51,867 nt of DNA, from the NCBI GenBank assembly GCA_964426875.1, contig CAYRSB010000014.1, forward strand, positions 1 to 51,867. The letters are read 5' to 3'. Below are positions 32,969 to 40,483 of this stretch, piece by piece. This DNA comes from Caldatribacterium sp964426875. Lineage in GTDB: Bacteria > Atribacterota > Atribacteria > Atribacterales > Caldatribacteriaceae. The notes below the pieces were generated by a model. The model was not told where the DNA came from and did not search any database. It worked only from the letters and a program-made list of their open reading frames with translations. Position numbers and translations under genes: made by a program. Numbering within the stretch: the first letter of the stretch is position 1; every line of letters starts with the position of its first letter.

Positions 32969-33347
32969 TCTCTGGCAATTCGGGAAGTTTACCCTTGTGG
33001 GGGTTATGAATACTGTCATCGACTTCGGGGTATTCATGTTCCTTCATGGGTACTTGCACCTTGTGTACTCTATCTCTCAGGTTATTTCTTACTCCTGTGG
33101 AATGACGAATAGCTACCTCTTCAACAAATTCTGGACCTTTGAGAGTCGGAAGAAGATTCATTTCTGGGAGGTGGCAAAGTTTGTAGTTGTGAACCTGATA
33201 TCCATGGGAATGGCTTTGGCGATTCTCTACATCGTGCGAGGAAAGAGAGCGTGGGGGGCAGCAGAGAGCAAAGCCGTGGCGACCCTGGGGTCACTCTTGG
33301 TAAACTTTTTGGGGAACAGGCTCTGGGTATTCCGGGAAAAGGGATGA
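32940..33347 (+). CDS. GtrA-like flippase family protein
   Basis: 135 residues from ATG 32940 (TTG 32928 is also possible), with four membrane helices. QFGKFTLVGVMNTVIDFGVF at the N-terminus and FLGNRLWVFREKG at the end are GtrA hallmarks, as is SYLFNKFWTFESRKK in the middle. GtrA proteins are thought to flip the polyprenyl-linked sugar across the membrane. It overlaps the upstream GT2 gene and ends on ATGA with tadA. Confidence 0.85.
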   Translation: MKNILATRRDLWQFGKFTLVGVMNTVIDFGVFMFLHGYLHLVYSISQVISYSCGMTNSYLFNKFWTFESRKKIHFWEVAKFVVVNLISMGMALAILYIVRGKRAWGAAESKAVATLGSLLVNFLGNRLWVFREKG

Positions 33348-33796
33348 GGGACGACGAGTTTTTTATGCGCCTGGCCCTTCGAGAGGCGGAAAAGGCCAGC
33401 GAGGACGACGAGGTTCCAGTGGGGGCCTGCATCGTGAAGGAGGGAATTGTTCTGGCCCTGGGGCGAAATCGGAGGGAATGCGCCAATGACGTCCTCTCTC
33501 ATGCCGAGATTGAAGCCATACGGGGAGCACAAAGAGTTTTGGGGGACTGGCGCCTTGAGGGATGCACAATATATGTGACTCTTGAGCCTTGTCTCATGTG
33601 TGCGGGGGCCATCATTCAGGCTCGAATTGCCCGACTGGTCTTTGGAGCCTTCGATCCCAAGGGAGGAGTGGCTGGGAGCGTGCTCAACGTTTTTCTTCCC
33701 GGTCTTTTTCCCCACAGAGTGGAAACAAAAGGTGGGGTGTGTGCCGAAGAAAGCGGCGGGCTTCTCCAGAAATATTTCCGAAGAAAACGGACGTGA
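33344..33796 (+). CDS. tadA: tRNA-adenosine deaminase TadA
   Basis: 150 residues from ATG 33344. The zinc-dependent deaminase site is HAE (53-55) and PCLMCAGAI (82-90), with EVPVGACIVKEG before it, matching TadA, which converts A34 to inosine in tRNA-Arg(ACG). The protein is full length. It begins on the ATGA of the gtrA stop. Being at the end of a glycosylation operon is probably only a matter of compact packing. No tRNA-Arg is in the window. Confidence 0.93.
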   Translation: MRDDEFFMRLALREAEKASEDDEVPVGACIVKEGIVLALGRNRRECANDVLSHAEIEAIRGAQRVLGDWRLEGCTIYVTLEPCLMCAGAIIQARIARLVFGAFDPKGGVAGSVLNVFLPGLFPHRVETKGGVCAEESGGLLQKYFRRKRT

Positions 33797-33812
33797 AGGA
33801 TTGTGCTTCCAT

Positions 33813-33848
33813 CCCCTGTATGATAGGGTCTTTCCTATAAGGGGGTGA
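33813..33848 (+). promoter_or_regulatory. Hairpin covering the ribosome site of the lipoprotein gene
   Basis: CCCCT (33813-33817) pairs with AGGGG (33840-33844), and inside it ATAGG (33823-33827) pairs with CCTAT (33834-33838). The 3' arm is part of the ribosome site AAGGGGGTGA, so folding would hide it from the ribosome. No T-run follows, so this is not a terminator. Confidence 0.45.
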
Positions 33849-33853
33849 AGCAC

Positions 33854-34480
33854 GTGTTGACAATGTCAAGGAGAGGATTTTTGCTTTTAGCCTTGGTTTT
33901 TTGCCTCTTTTTCCTTGCGTCCTGTATGAATCTTGAAGATATTAGCGAGGTGCGTTACAGGCTGCGGATAGAGGCGGAAAGCGGAGTACAGGAAGGCCAT
34001 CTCTTTCTCTGGATAAGTCCCGAGACCGGGGAGAAGTATGAGGTAAAAGTCGACTTCTCTTTGGGGAACGATAGCTTCTCCTCTACCTTCACAGTAGCAA
34101 AGGATGATTTGGGAGACATTTTTGGCTCGCTTTTGATTTCTAACCCCTCTCTGGGCAAAGTTTTGGGTGTCCTTTCGGTTTCGCAGGTGCTCCTTTTGCC
34201 TGCTCTTCTCTCCGGGAAGGAACTGGAAGAGGGGTTCGAGTGGCGAGAGGAGAGCGAGGGAAAGGAAACTGTTATCACTATTCCTTCTTCAGAGACTCGC
34301 TTTGGTAAAAAGGCTCTGTGGATAGAGATCCAAAAGGACGGCCAAAAGGTGCTGCATGGTCTTTTCGAGCAAGAAAAGTACCTTCCTCTTGTCCTTAGCG
34401 TCCAGGATAAAGAAGCGCTTGAGGAAGACCAAGAGAGTCTTTTCATCGAAGCAGAGAAGGTAGTCTGGAAAAACGAGTAA
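33854..34480 (+). CDS. Putative lipoprotein of unknown function
   Basis: 208 residues from GTG 33854 (GTG 33845, which overlaps the ribosome site, and TTG 33857 are alternatives). A short basic start and hydrophobic core end in LASC, a lipobox, so the mature protein would be anchored through Cys. The rest alternates polar beta-like stretches (SEVRYRLRIEAESGVQEGHL, then EKYEVKVDFSLGND) and resembles LolA/LolB-type or other sheet-rich periplasmic proteins only loosely. I do not recognise the family. The ribosome site is probably hidden in a hairpin. It is followed by tRNA-Ser on the opposite strand. Confidence 0.7.
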   Translation: MLTMSRRGFLLLALVFCLFFLASCMNLEDISEVRYRLRIEAESGVQEGHLFLWISPETGEKYEVKVDFSLGNDSFSSTFTVAKDDLGDIFGSLLISNPSLGKVLGVLSVSQVLLLPALLSGKELEEGFEWREESEGKETVITIPSSETRFGKKALWIEIQKDGQKVLHGLFEQEKYLPLVLSVQDKEALEEDQESLFIEAEKVVWKNE

Positions 34481-34481
34481 T

Positions 34482-34578
<97 letters not shown>

Positions 34579-34584
34579 ATTTTT

Positions 34585-34614
34585 ATTGTACCTGAAAAAG
34601 GGGAAATTTGTCAC
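34585..34614 (-). promoter_or_regulatory. Promoter of tRNA-Ser
   Basis: On the minus strand, GTGACA (complement of 34609-34614) and TACAAT (complement of 34585-34590) are 18 bp apart, with the tRNA 5' end six bases past the -10. Confidence 0.7.
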
Positions 34615-34758
34615 CCTGCAGATAGGCTGAAATCTCCTCAAGGTGGTTTATAATTCAAAGAGAAGCCGGGTGCTTTCGTGTTGGTAGGGTGGGTCGGGCT
34701 TTATTTACTTTGTAATGTGGCCAATCCTTGTTGAACAAGTGGCACAGGGGGTATGACC

Positions 34759-35901
34759 ATGCAGTATCGGAAGTTTGGTGCTCTCGACTTTCGGGTTTCC
34801 ATCCTTGGATTTGGTGCTATGAGGTTGCCGCTCAAGGACAAGAACGATGAAACAGAGATTGACGAGGAAAAAGCCCTGGCGATGATCCACTATGCTGTTG
34901 ACCATGGAGTGAACTACGTAGATACTGCCTACCCTTACCATGGGGGGAAGAGCGAGGTCCTTGTGGGCAAAGCCCTAAAGGAGGGTTATCGCCAGAGAGT
35001 GAGGATTGCTACTAAACTCCCTATATGGCTTATCCACTCTGAGAATGACCCCGAAAGATACTTTAAGGAACAGCTCGAGCGGCTTAACACTGACCATATT
35101 GATTTCTATCTGCTCCACGCCCTTGATAAAACCCGATGGGAGACTGTACTCCGATGTAAGGTTCTGGAGTGGGCCGAGAGGGCACAAAGAAAGGGGGACA
35201 TAGGATATCTGGGTTTTTCTTTCCATGATGATGTGCTCACCTTCAAGCGCATCATTGATGCCTATCCCTGGACGTTCTGCCAGATGCAGTACAACTACCT
35301 TGATGTAGACTTTCAAGCGGGGAAAGAGGGGTTGCGCTACGCTGCATCGAAAGGTTTAGCTGTGGTCGTCATGGAGCCCTTGAAAGGAGGGTATCTTGCA
35401 AGGGTTCCTGAAGAAGCCTCCAGTCGTTTTGCCCAGGTTAATCCCCAGAGAAGCCCGGCTGCCTGGGCACTCCTCTGGCTTTGGAACCAGAAGGAAGTAA
35501 CCACAGTCCTGAGCGGTATGAATACTATGAGGGATGTTCAGGAAAATGTCTCTCTTGCCGACAGTGCTAAAGAGGGAATGCTTACGGAAGAAGAGCTGCA
35601 AGCTTTTGAGGATGTACGGAGGATCTTTAAAAGAGCTGCCCCCATTCCTTGTACGACCTGCCACTACTGTGTTCCCTGCCCACAGGGGGTAAACATCCCC
35701 ATGCTTTTTGGGCTTTACAACCAGGTTGCCCAGTTTGGGGACAGGGTGGGGGCAGAAAGAACTTATTTTGCTTTTCTCAAAGAGACCGAGCGGCCTGGGA
35801 GCTGCAGTAAGTGCGGTACATGTGAAGAAAAGTGCCCTCAGAAGGTTCCAATAAGGGAATGGCTCGAGAAAGTGCAGGCCTTTTTTGAGAGTAGTGAATA
35901 G
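34759..35901 (+). CDS. Aldo/keto reductase with C-terminal [4Fe-4S] domain
   Basis: 380 residues from ATG 34759 (ATG 34753 also possible but too close to the ribosome site). The TIM-barrel AKR domain has VDTAYPYHGG (Asp and the catalytic Tyr), IATKLP (Lys) and FYLLHALD (His), the standard tetrad. The C-terminus is a ferredoxin-like domain with CTTCHYCVPCPQGVNIP (about 318-334) and CSKCGTCEEKCPQKVPI (about 357-373). Such fused enzymes are common in anaerobes and probably link aldehyde/ketone reduction to ferredoxin. The substrate is unknown. A TATAAT at 34649-34654 with a weak -35 could drive it. Confidence 0.9.
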   Translation: MQYRKFGALDFRVSILGFGAMRLPLKDKNDETEIDEEKALAMIHYAVDHGVNYVDTAYPYHGGKSEVLVGKALKEGYRQRVRIATKLPIWLIHSENDPERYFKEQLERLNTDHIDFYLLHALDKTRWETVLRCKVLEWAERAQRKGDIGYLGFSFHDDVLTFKRIIDAYPWTFCQMQYNYLDVDFQAGKEGLRYAASKGLAVVVMEPLKGGYLARVPEEASSRFAQVNPQRSPAAWALLWLWNQKEVTTVLSGMNTMRDVQENVSLADSAKEGMLTEEELQAFEDVRRIFKRAAPIPCTTCHYCVPCPQGVNIPMLFGLYNQVAQFGDRVGAERTYFAFLKETERPGSCSKCGTCEEKCPQKVPIREWLEKVQAFFESSE

Positions 35902-35913
35902 GGGTACTCTATC

Positions 35914-36186
35914 CTACCTCTTCTCCCCCTTCGGGGACTTCTTAAGGAGCATCTTGATATCGTTCTGAAAAAGCGTCAGGTTGAATCCTAAGTGGAAAAG
36001 CCCTAAAACAAGCATGACGAAACCGAAAAGAGGATGGAGGATGTAAGTGACACCCCAGAGTCGGGGGTTTATGGAAGCCCCTCGACCGGCTACAAGCAAA
36101 ACACTTCCCGTTATGACCATGAAAAAGAGCCAAAAAAGCATGAGAAGGGTTACAAATCCTCGCCAGCGGATGAAAGATTTTGTCAT
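35914..36186 (-). CDS. Small membrane protein, DUF4405-like, possible haem ligands
   Basis: 90 residues from ATG 36186, preceded by AAGGAGGAAGAAC. Two strong membrane helices (FVTLLMLFWLFFMVITGSVL and FGFVMLVLGLFHLGF-type) with two conserved-looking His residues, one in ILHPLFG and one in FHLGFN. Paired His in a helix pattern of this kind is typical of DUF4405/cytochrome b-like domains, so haem binding is possible. The start overlaps the stop of the upstream exonuclease gene (ATGA), so the two are cotranscribed, though no functional link is known. Confidence 0.65.
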   Translation of the reverse strand: MTKSFIRWRGFVTLLMLFWLFFMVITGSVLLVAGRGASINPRLWGVTYILHPLFGFVMLVLGLFHLGFNLTLFQNDIKMLLKKSPKGEKR

Positions 36187-37088
36187 TGTTCTTCCTCCTT
36201 GAGCCAACCGATGAGGGAAGTGGCTTCGCTCCTTGTAAGGATACCCTTCTCGCAAAGGTAAGAAAGGATTCCCTTCACCGTGCTTTTATCCCACAGGAAA
36301 TTCTGTTGTACGAGAAGGTCAGCAAGATACGATAACTGCTTCTCCGTGGCAGGGAGTTCGGGAGTTCTACCTTCTGGGAAGATGTATTTTTCCAGGCGCA
36401 GGTAAAGCTCTGCAGTCATGATGGTATCCCGCGCATTGTATTCGGCAATCTCAAAGAACTGCCCTTCGAGAAAGGCAGATCCGACTTTTGAACCGTCCAT
36501 TCCTTGCTTTCCAGGTCCTATGCCGAATTTGCGACACACAAACTCCAGGGTGTACCTGTGCTCACTGTTCTGCAAGGAGAGGAAGTCCATGAGGTCAAGA
36601 TGGAAGTCGTCTCCCCGAGAGGGGCGAAAATTGGCAATGCTTTGGGGAATCTCAAGGTCGTGGAGCATACTCCGAAGACGCAGAACCGGAATATCAAAGG
36701 CCCTTCCATTATAGGTGACGATACGCTCGGCTCCTTCAATTTCTCCCCAGAAATTCTCAAGGAGGAGCCCTTCTCCTTCGAAGAGGTCGCGGTATACCGA
36801 TGGGCAACATATTGGAGAGTAGGACACCTCCACAGACCCAATCTTTTCCATCCCTTCCTCGGCCAGATCAGAGAGAAAATACACAGAAGCTTTTGTGATC
36901 TCTCCATCTTCTACATGGGTTATGGCTGCAGAGATGATGTTGAGAAAGTAAGGATTGAGTGAAAGACCCTCTTCCACCTCTTCGTCTGTCTGCTCTCTCT
37001 TGGTTCGTGTCTTAAGGTACTTGTAATCGAGATAGCGTAAACCCTCTACATTTCCAAAGGTTTCGATATCTATCACCTTAACCTTCAT
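36183..37088 (-). CDS. DnaQ-like 3'-5' exonuclease related to PolB exonuclease domains
   Basis: 301 residues from ATG 37088. The exonuclease motifs are in order: ExoI as VIDIETFGN (Asp7, Glu9), ExoII as YNGRAFDIPVLRLR (Asp132), an intermediate HLDLMDFL, and ExoIII as YNARDTIMTAELYLRL (Asp221), so the metal-binding acids are intact. This matches the predicted PolB-like 3'-5' exonuclease family (DUF/DNA_pol_B_exo2 type). The C-terminal 70 residues (LPATEKQLSYLADLLVQQNF...) form a helical extension. A longer frame reaching 37172 would have no ribosome site. The role is probably DNA repair or RNA turnover; neighbours do not help. Confidence 0.85.
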   Translation of the reverse strand: MKVKVIDIETFGNVEGLRYLDYKYLKTRTKREQTDEEVEEGLSLNPYFLNIISAAITHVEDGEITKASVYFLSDLAEEGMEKIGSVEVSYSPICCPSVYRDLFEGEGLLLENFWGEIEGAERIVTYNGRAFDIPVLRLRSMLHDLEIPQSIANFRPSRGDDFHLDLMDFLSLQNSEHRYTLEFVCRKFGIGPGKQGMDGSKVGSAFLEGQFFEIAEYNARDTIMTAELYLRLEKYIFPEGRTPELPATEKQLSYLADLLVQQNFLWDKSTVKGILSYLCEKGILTRSEATSLIGWLKEEEQ

Positions 37089-37235
37089 ACCCGTCACCAA
37101 ATCTATACTACCGGAAAAGAGATGAAGAAGCAAGGGTTTGACGTTTTTACAGGGTCCTTCTCCTCTAAGCACACGAGTTCCGTGATAGGATTGTACGGCA
37201 TTTGCTCTTACAGGTAACCATGATTTCTGACGCTA

Positions 37236-38129
37236 CTATGAAGAAGCTTTGCTTAAAAGATGTTTCTCATTTATCGCTTGAATTAGCTTCACATGTGAAG
37301 AGTAGTCAAATTTTGGCCGAGCCTCAAAAGAGAGATAAAATTCAACAAAGAGGTCTTCCTCAGCCCTCCTCTCCCGTCGCTGTTCTAGTAGGTTAGAAAT
37401 AATCCTGGCTTGACTCTTGTATTCAACAAGGGCACTAATCACTGTTTTTTCTACTTCCTGCGATACTCCAATAGCCTTATTGGCGTTGACATCGGGATCC
37501 CGTTTTGAGGCGAGAGCGTGTAGAGGCGAGAATTTGCCCCACACAGAATACTCAAGATAGCTCTTGATGGGGGATTGTAGCTGACCGTAATCAGGCATGA
37601 TAGGATCACCTGCTTGGGGACCGTCCCACGCTCCTATGATATGGGTTGCCTCATGGTCAATGTGTTCATGGTAAGGGTTGGGCAAGAGCAATCTTGTAGC
37701 CTGAACATTTCGGAGGGTTTTCAGGGTTCTCTCCATAGTGCCGGTTCCATCCCAAGGCATTTTCCACCCAATATACGGCTTCAAACTAAAATCTGGAAAA
37801 TCAAATCTTATGATATGGTCTTCAGGAATGCCAACCTTGGAGTAGGCTCTTTTAGTTTCTTCTTTCCTTACCTCTACGATGTCTTCCTTTTCTTGCAGAG
37901 TTGTATAACCCCCACAGCCATTACAAGCTATAATCACATAGATTTCTGCACCAAAGTGCTGAGCTGCTTGGAGTAGATATCCTGCTCCAAGTAGGGCGTC
38001 ATCATCGTGAGGAGAAAAGATAACCACAACTTCTTTACTGTTCGACCAGGATGGGAAAATCGTCTCAATATTTAGCGATCGCTCCCCTTTCCAGAGATCG
38101 TAGAAGAAGAATTTATTGCTCTCTTTCAT
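37236..38129 (-). CDS. PIG-L family deacetylase (first copy)
   Basis: 297 residues from ATG 38129 with AAGGGGG eight bases upstream. The PIG-L/LmbE metal motif reads FSPHDDDALLGAGYLLQA (residues 38-55; the canonical AHPDDE is changed to PHDDD) and the second metal site is NPYHEHIDHEATHIIGAWD. These enzymes remove N-acetyl groups from GlcNAc-containing compounds using zinc. This copy and the one at 51060 share the unusual PHDDDALLGAG form and an IGW...P segment, so they belong to the same subfamily. It is transcribed away from the SIS gene from a shared divergent promoter, which places it in the amino-sugar locus. Confidence 0.88.
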   Translation of the reverse strand: MKESNKFFFYDLWKGERSLNIETIFPSWSNSKEVVVIFSPHDDDALLGAGYLLQAAQHFGAEIYVIIACNGCGGYTTLQEKEDIVEVRKEETKRAYSKVGIPEDHIIRFDFPDFSLKPYIGWKMPWDGTGTMERTLKTLRNVQATRLLLPNPYHEHIDHEATHIIGAWDGPQAGDPIMPDYGQLQSPIKSYLEYSVWGKFSPLHALASKRDPDVNANKAIGVSQEVEKTVISALVEYKSQARIISNLLEQRRERRAEEDLFVEFYLSFEARPKFDYSSHVKLIQAINEKHLLSKASS

Positions 38130-38171
38130 TGTCAAACCCCCTTATTCCTGTCAGGTTACTTTGTTTAGTCT

Positions 38172-38210
38172 TGACACTTATTATAACCTGTTATATCCTG
38201 TATATGCAAA
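38172..38210. promoter_or_regulatory. Overlapping divergent promoters of the amino-sugar locus
   Basis: Plus strand: TTGACA (38172-38177) with TATATC (38193-38198) at 15 bp, toward the SIS/ABC operon. Minus strand: TTGCAT (complement of 38205-38210) and TATAAT (complement of 38181-38186) at 18 bp, toward the deacetylase. The two overlap completely, so one bound regulator could control both. Confidence 0.6.
38183..38196. promoter_or_regulatory. Candidate operator palindrome
   Basis: TATAACCTGTTATA is a perfect inverted repeat of TATAAC around CT, placed across the divergent promoters. Symmetric sites with GT/AC-type half-sites are common targets of GntR/HutC regulators, and such a regulator is encoded at 46995 in this locus. 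I did not see an identical copy elsewhere in the window by eye. Confidence 0.5.
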
Positions 38211-38234
38211 GTACTCTAAGAAAGGAGGGTGCTC

Positions 38235-38990
38235 GTGAGTACTCAAAAGCCATTTCTTGAGATTTGTATCGAGTTTCTTCAGAAAATTGAGAGAGAACAG
38301 GCAAAGAACTTTGAAAAGGCAGGCCAAGTGATCGGCGATGCAATTATGGCAGGAAAACTTGTTCATGCTATCGGTACTGGTGGGCATACCTGCCTCCCAG
38401 CGTATGACATGTTCTATAGGGCAGGTGGTCTCGTGCCAGTCAATTTTATAGTCCCAATTGGAGCTTTGTATGGGGCGTGTGGTGCTCTTCATGGTATGCG
38501 TATCGAACGTTGTCCAGGTTACATGAATCGGGTTATAGATTACTATAGGGTAGGGGAAGGGGATGTAGCGATTGTCTTTAACAATATTGGTGTCAATGCT
38601 GCTACTATCGATGCAGCCTTGGAGTGTAAAGCGAAAGGCGCGTATGTCATAGGGGTAGGAGGGTCGCCTTGGCAGAAAGAAATTCCCCTCGATCACCACA
38701 CCCGTCATCCGAGCAGGAAAAACCTTATGGACATCGTGGATCTCTTCATTGACGATTATAATCCTGTGGGTGATGCTGTCATCGAGCTTGAGGGTTTTGA
38801 CCGGCCTATAGCTCCTATATCGCAAGTAACCGACTCTTATATAGTGAGAAGGATAGAAATTGAAGCCTGCAAATACATGCTTAGCAGAGGATTTAAGCCA
38901 CCCGTTTGGATGAGTGCTAATAGAGTAGGTGGGGATGAGGCGAACGCCAAGTATCAGGAAGAGTACTATTATAGAATTAAAAACCTGTAA
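38235..38990 (+). CDS. SIS-domain sugar isomerase-like protein, copy 1
   Basis: 251 residues from GTG 38235 behind AAAGGAGGGTG. The SIS phosphosugar fold is visible as KLVHAIGTGGHTCLPAYDMF...RAGGLVPVN and VAIVFNNIGVNAATIDAALE, with GAYVIGVGGSPWQ later. It belongs to the UPF0309/sugar isomerase domain group and is a paralogue of the protein at 44721 (same RAGGL-V-N and VNA motifs). SIS proteins bind phosphosugars, but a catalytic reaction cannot be assigned. It leads the plus-strand amino-sugar operon under the divergent promoter. Confidence 0.82.
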   Translation: MSTQKPFLEICIEFLQKIEREQAKNFEKAGQVIGDAIMAGKLVHAIGTGGHTCLPAYDMFYRAGGLVPVNFIVPIGALYGACGALHGMRIERCPGYMNRVIDYYRVGEGDVAIVFNNIGVNAATIDAALECKAKGAYVIGVGGSPWQKEIPLDHHTRHPSRKNLMDIVDLFIDDYNPVGDAVIELEGFDRPIAPISQVTDSYIVRRIEIEACKYMLSRGFKPPVWMSANRVGGDEANAKYQEEYYYRIKNL

Positions 38991-39040
38991 GTGTGTCCTT
39001 TATGTTTCGGGTGTATTCCCATGCATATCATGGGTTAAAA

Positions 39041-39068
39041 CAACCCTGGTACAGAGATGTCAGGGTTG
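39041..39068 (+). promoter_or_regulatory. Hairpin in front of the sugar-binding protein gene
   Basis: CAACCCTG (39041-39048) and CAGGGTTG (39061-39068) form an uninterrupted eight-pair stem with a 12-base loop, 24 bp before the binding-protein start. There is no T-run, so it may protect the transcript end or tune translation rather than terminate. Confidence 0.5.
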
Positions 39069-39091
39069 AAAAACGAAAAGGGGGGTTAAAG

Positions 39092-40420
39092 ATGCGTAAT
39101 GGGCTGTTGATTAGTGTAGTTTTATTGTGTTCCCTTCTCCTTGTTACCTCCTCCTGGGCACAAGAAACCATTGAGATTACTTTCTGGCACCACGAAGCAC
39201 CAGCCCACCGTGTTGCTGCTTTTCAAAAGGTATTAGATCTCTTCATGCAAGAAAACCCTGGCGTAAAGGTTACCCAGGAAGTTGTTATGTGGGGGGACGC
39301 TTGGGTCAAAACACTTTCTGCCATCGAAGCAGGGACCTTGCCAGATTTCCAATTTTCGATACCTGATCTTTTGCTTACCGTGTACAAGGCTGGAGCGGTT
39401 GTCCCGGTGTCTGATCTGGTGAAAGAAATAGACGAAAAGTACCAGTTCTTTCCAAAGCAGAGAGATATGTATCTTCATGAAGGAGAATATTGGGGAGTAC
39501 CGGTGTGGACCATGATCATGCTTCTGACTTATCGTCCCAGTTTTCTTAAGGAATACGTGGGAATCGAAGAACCTCCGAAGACTTGGGATGAAGCACTAGA
39601 CTACGCTAAGAAAATCACGGAAGCCTCTCAGGGAGAAGTGTATGGGATAGGAATTGGAGGAGCAAAGAATCTTATGACTAGTGAACAAGCGTATATCTTC
39701 CTTGCAAGTGTTGGAGCAAGATTCTTCGATGAGAATGGAAGAGTTATTTTTAATAATCCCAAGACAATCGAGGCTATAAAGCTTTACAAAGAGCTCTTTC
39801 AATATAACCCTCCAGGAGCTGAAGCGTGGTCCTGGGGAGAAATCGAGCTCAATATAGCAGCGGGGACTATTGCAATGTCTCCTTATTTCCCGTCGGTACA
39901 AAAGAGATTTCATGAAGAGTTCGACAGTAGTGATTATGGTGCAGCCCACATCCCTTATTACAAGGACAGAAAGGAACGGGGTACCATAACATATCCGAAC
40001 GAGGTTCATATTTATAAGCAAACTCTTGGGAAGGGAGAAAGACATGTGAATGCAGTTAAGGATCTCATAAGATTTATGATGCGTCCAGAAATCAACGCCA
40101 TTTTAACTGCAGAACAGGAACCGGGAGGATTCTTCCCCACCACGGTGATTGCTTCTCAGGCAAAAGAGTATTGGAATAATCCAATAGTCAAAAGATTCGA
40201 GAATGTTCACAAGGTAGCTTTTGAGGCTCTACAAGAGTATGCGACTCTCTATGGTTTTGAGTACGGAAAGTGGGTTAATCTGGGCATAGGAGATATAACC
40301 GGTGCTGACGTACTGGCAGAGGTTGTGAACAAAGTAGTCAGTGGTCAGATGAGTGTTGAAGAGGCAGTGGCGTGGGGTCACAAAGAGATGGAGAAGTACT
40401 CCATGCCTGTAACCAAGTAG
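39092..40420 (+). CDS. Sugar ABC transporter substrate-binding protein
   Basis: 442 residues from ATG 39092 (AAAAGGGGGG six bases upstream). A signal peptide (LLISVVLLCSLLLVTSSWA) precedes a family 1 extracellular sugar-binding protein: ETIEITFWHHEAPAHRVAAF, the typical TFWH start; DFQFSIPDLLLTVYKAGAVV and the YWGVPVWTMIMLLTYRPSFL hinge region; ITYPNEVHIYKQTLGKGERH. This type binds oligosaccharides or amino-sugar compounds. A long palindrome separates it from the first permease, probably so that more binding protein is made. Confidence 0.9.
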   Translation: MRNGLLISVVLLCSLLLVTSSWAQETIEITFWHHEAPAHRVAAFQKVLDLFMQENPGVKVTQEVVMWGDAWVKTLSAIEAGTLPDFQFSIPDLLLTVYKAGAVVPVSDLVKEIDEKYQFFPKQRDMYLHEGEYWGVPVWTMIMLLTYRPSFLKEYVGIEEPPKTWDEALDYAKKITEASQGEVYGIGIGGAKNLMTSEQAYIFLASVGARFFDENGRVIFNNPKTIEAIKLYKELFQYNPPGAEAWSWGEIELNIAAGTIAMSPYFPSVQKRFHEEFDSSDYGAAHIPYYKDRKERGTITYPNEVHIYKQTLGKGERHVNAVKDLIRFMMRPEINAILTAEQEPGGFFPTTVIASQAKEYWNNPIVKRFENVHKVAFEALQEYATLYGFEYGKWVNLGIGDITGADVLAEVVNKVVSGQMSVEEAVAWGHKEMEKYSMPVTK

Positions 40421-40438
40421 GGTAGTAGTACAGTGGTT

Positions 40439-40470
40439 CCCCCGGTGGGTGAACGTTCACCCACCGGGGG
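40439..40470 (+). terminator. 32-bp perfect palindrome between binding protein and permease
   Basis: CCCCCGGTGGGTGAAC (40439-40454) is followed directly by its exact inverse complement (40455-40470). The stem is very GC-rich but is followed by AGGGGGG rather than a T-run, so it is likely to stabilise the upstream message or attenuate weakly. The ribosome site GGAGGGGGG of the permease is just behind its 3' arm. Confidence 0.7.
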
Positions 40471-40483
40471 AGGGGGGACGTGG

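Noticed and set aside
36504..36962. 152-codon plus-strand frame across the exonuclease gene
   Set aside because: It is the antisense of a well-supported gene with intact motifs.
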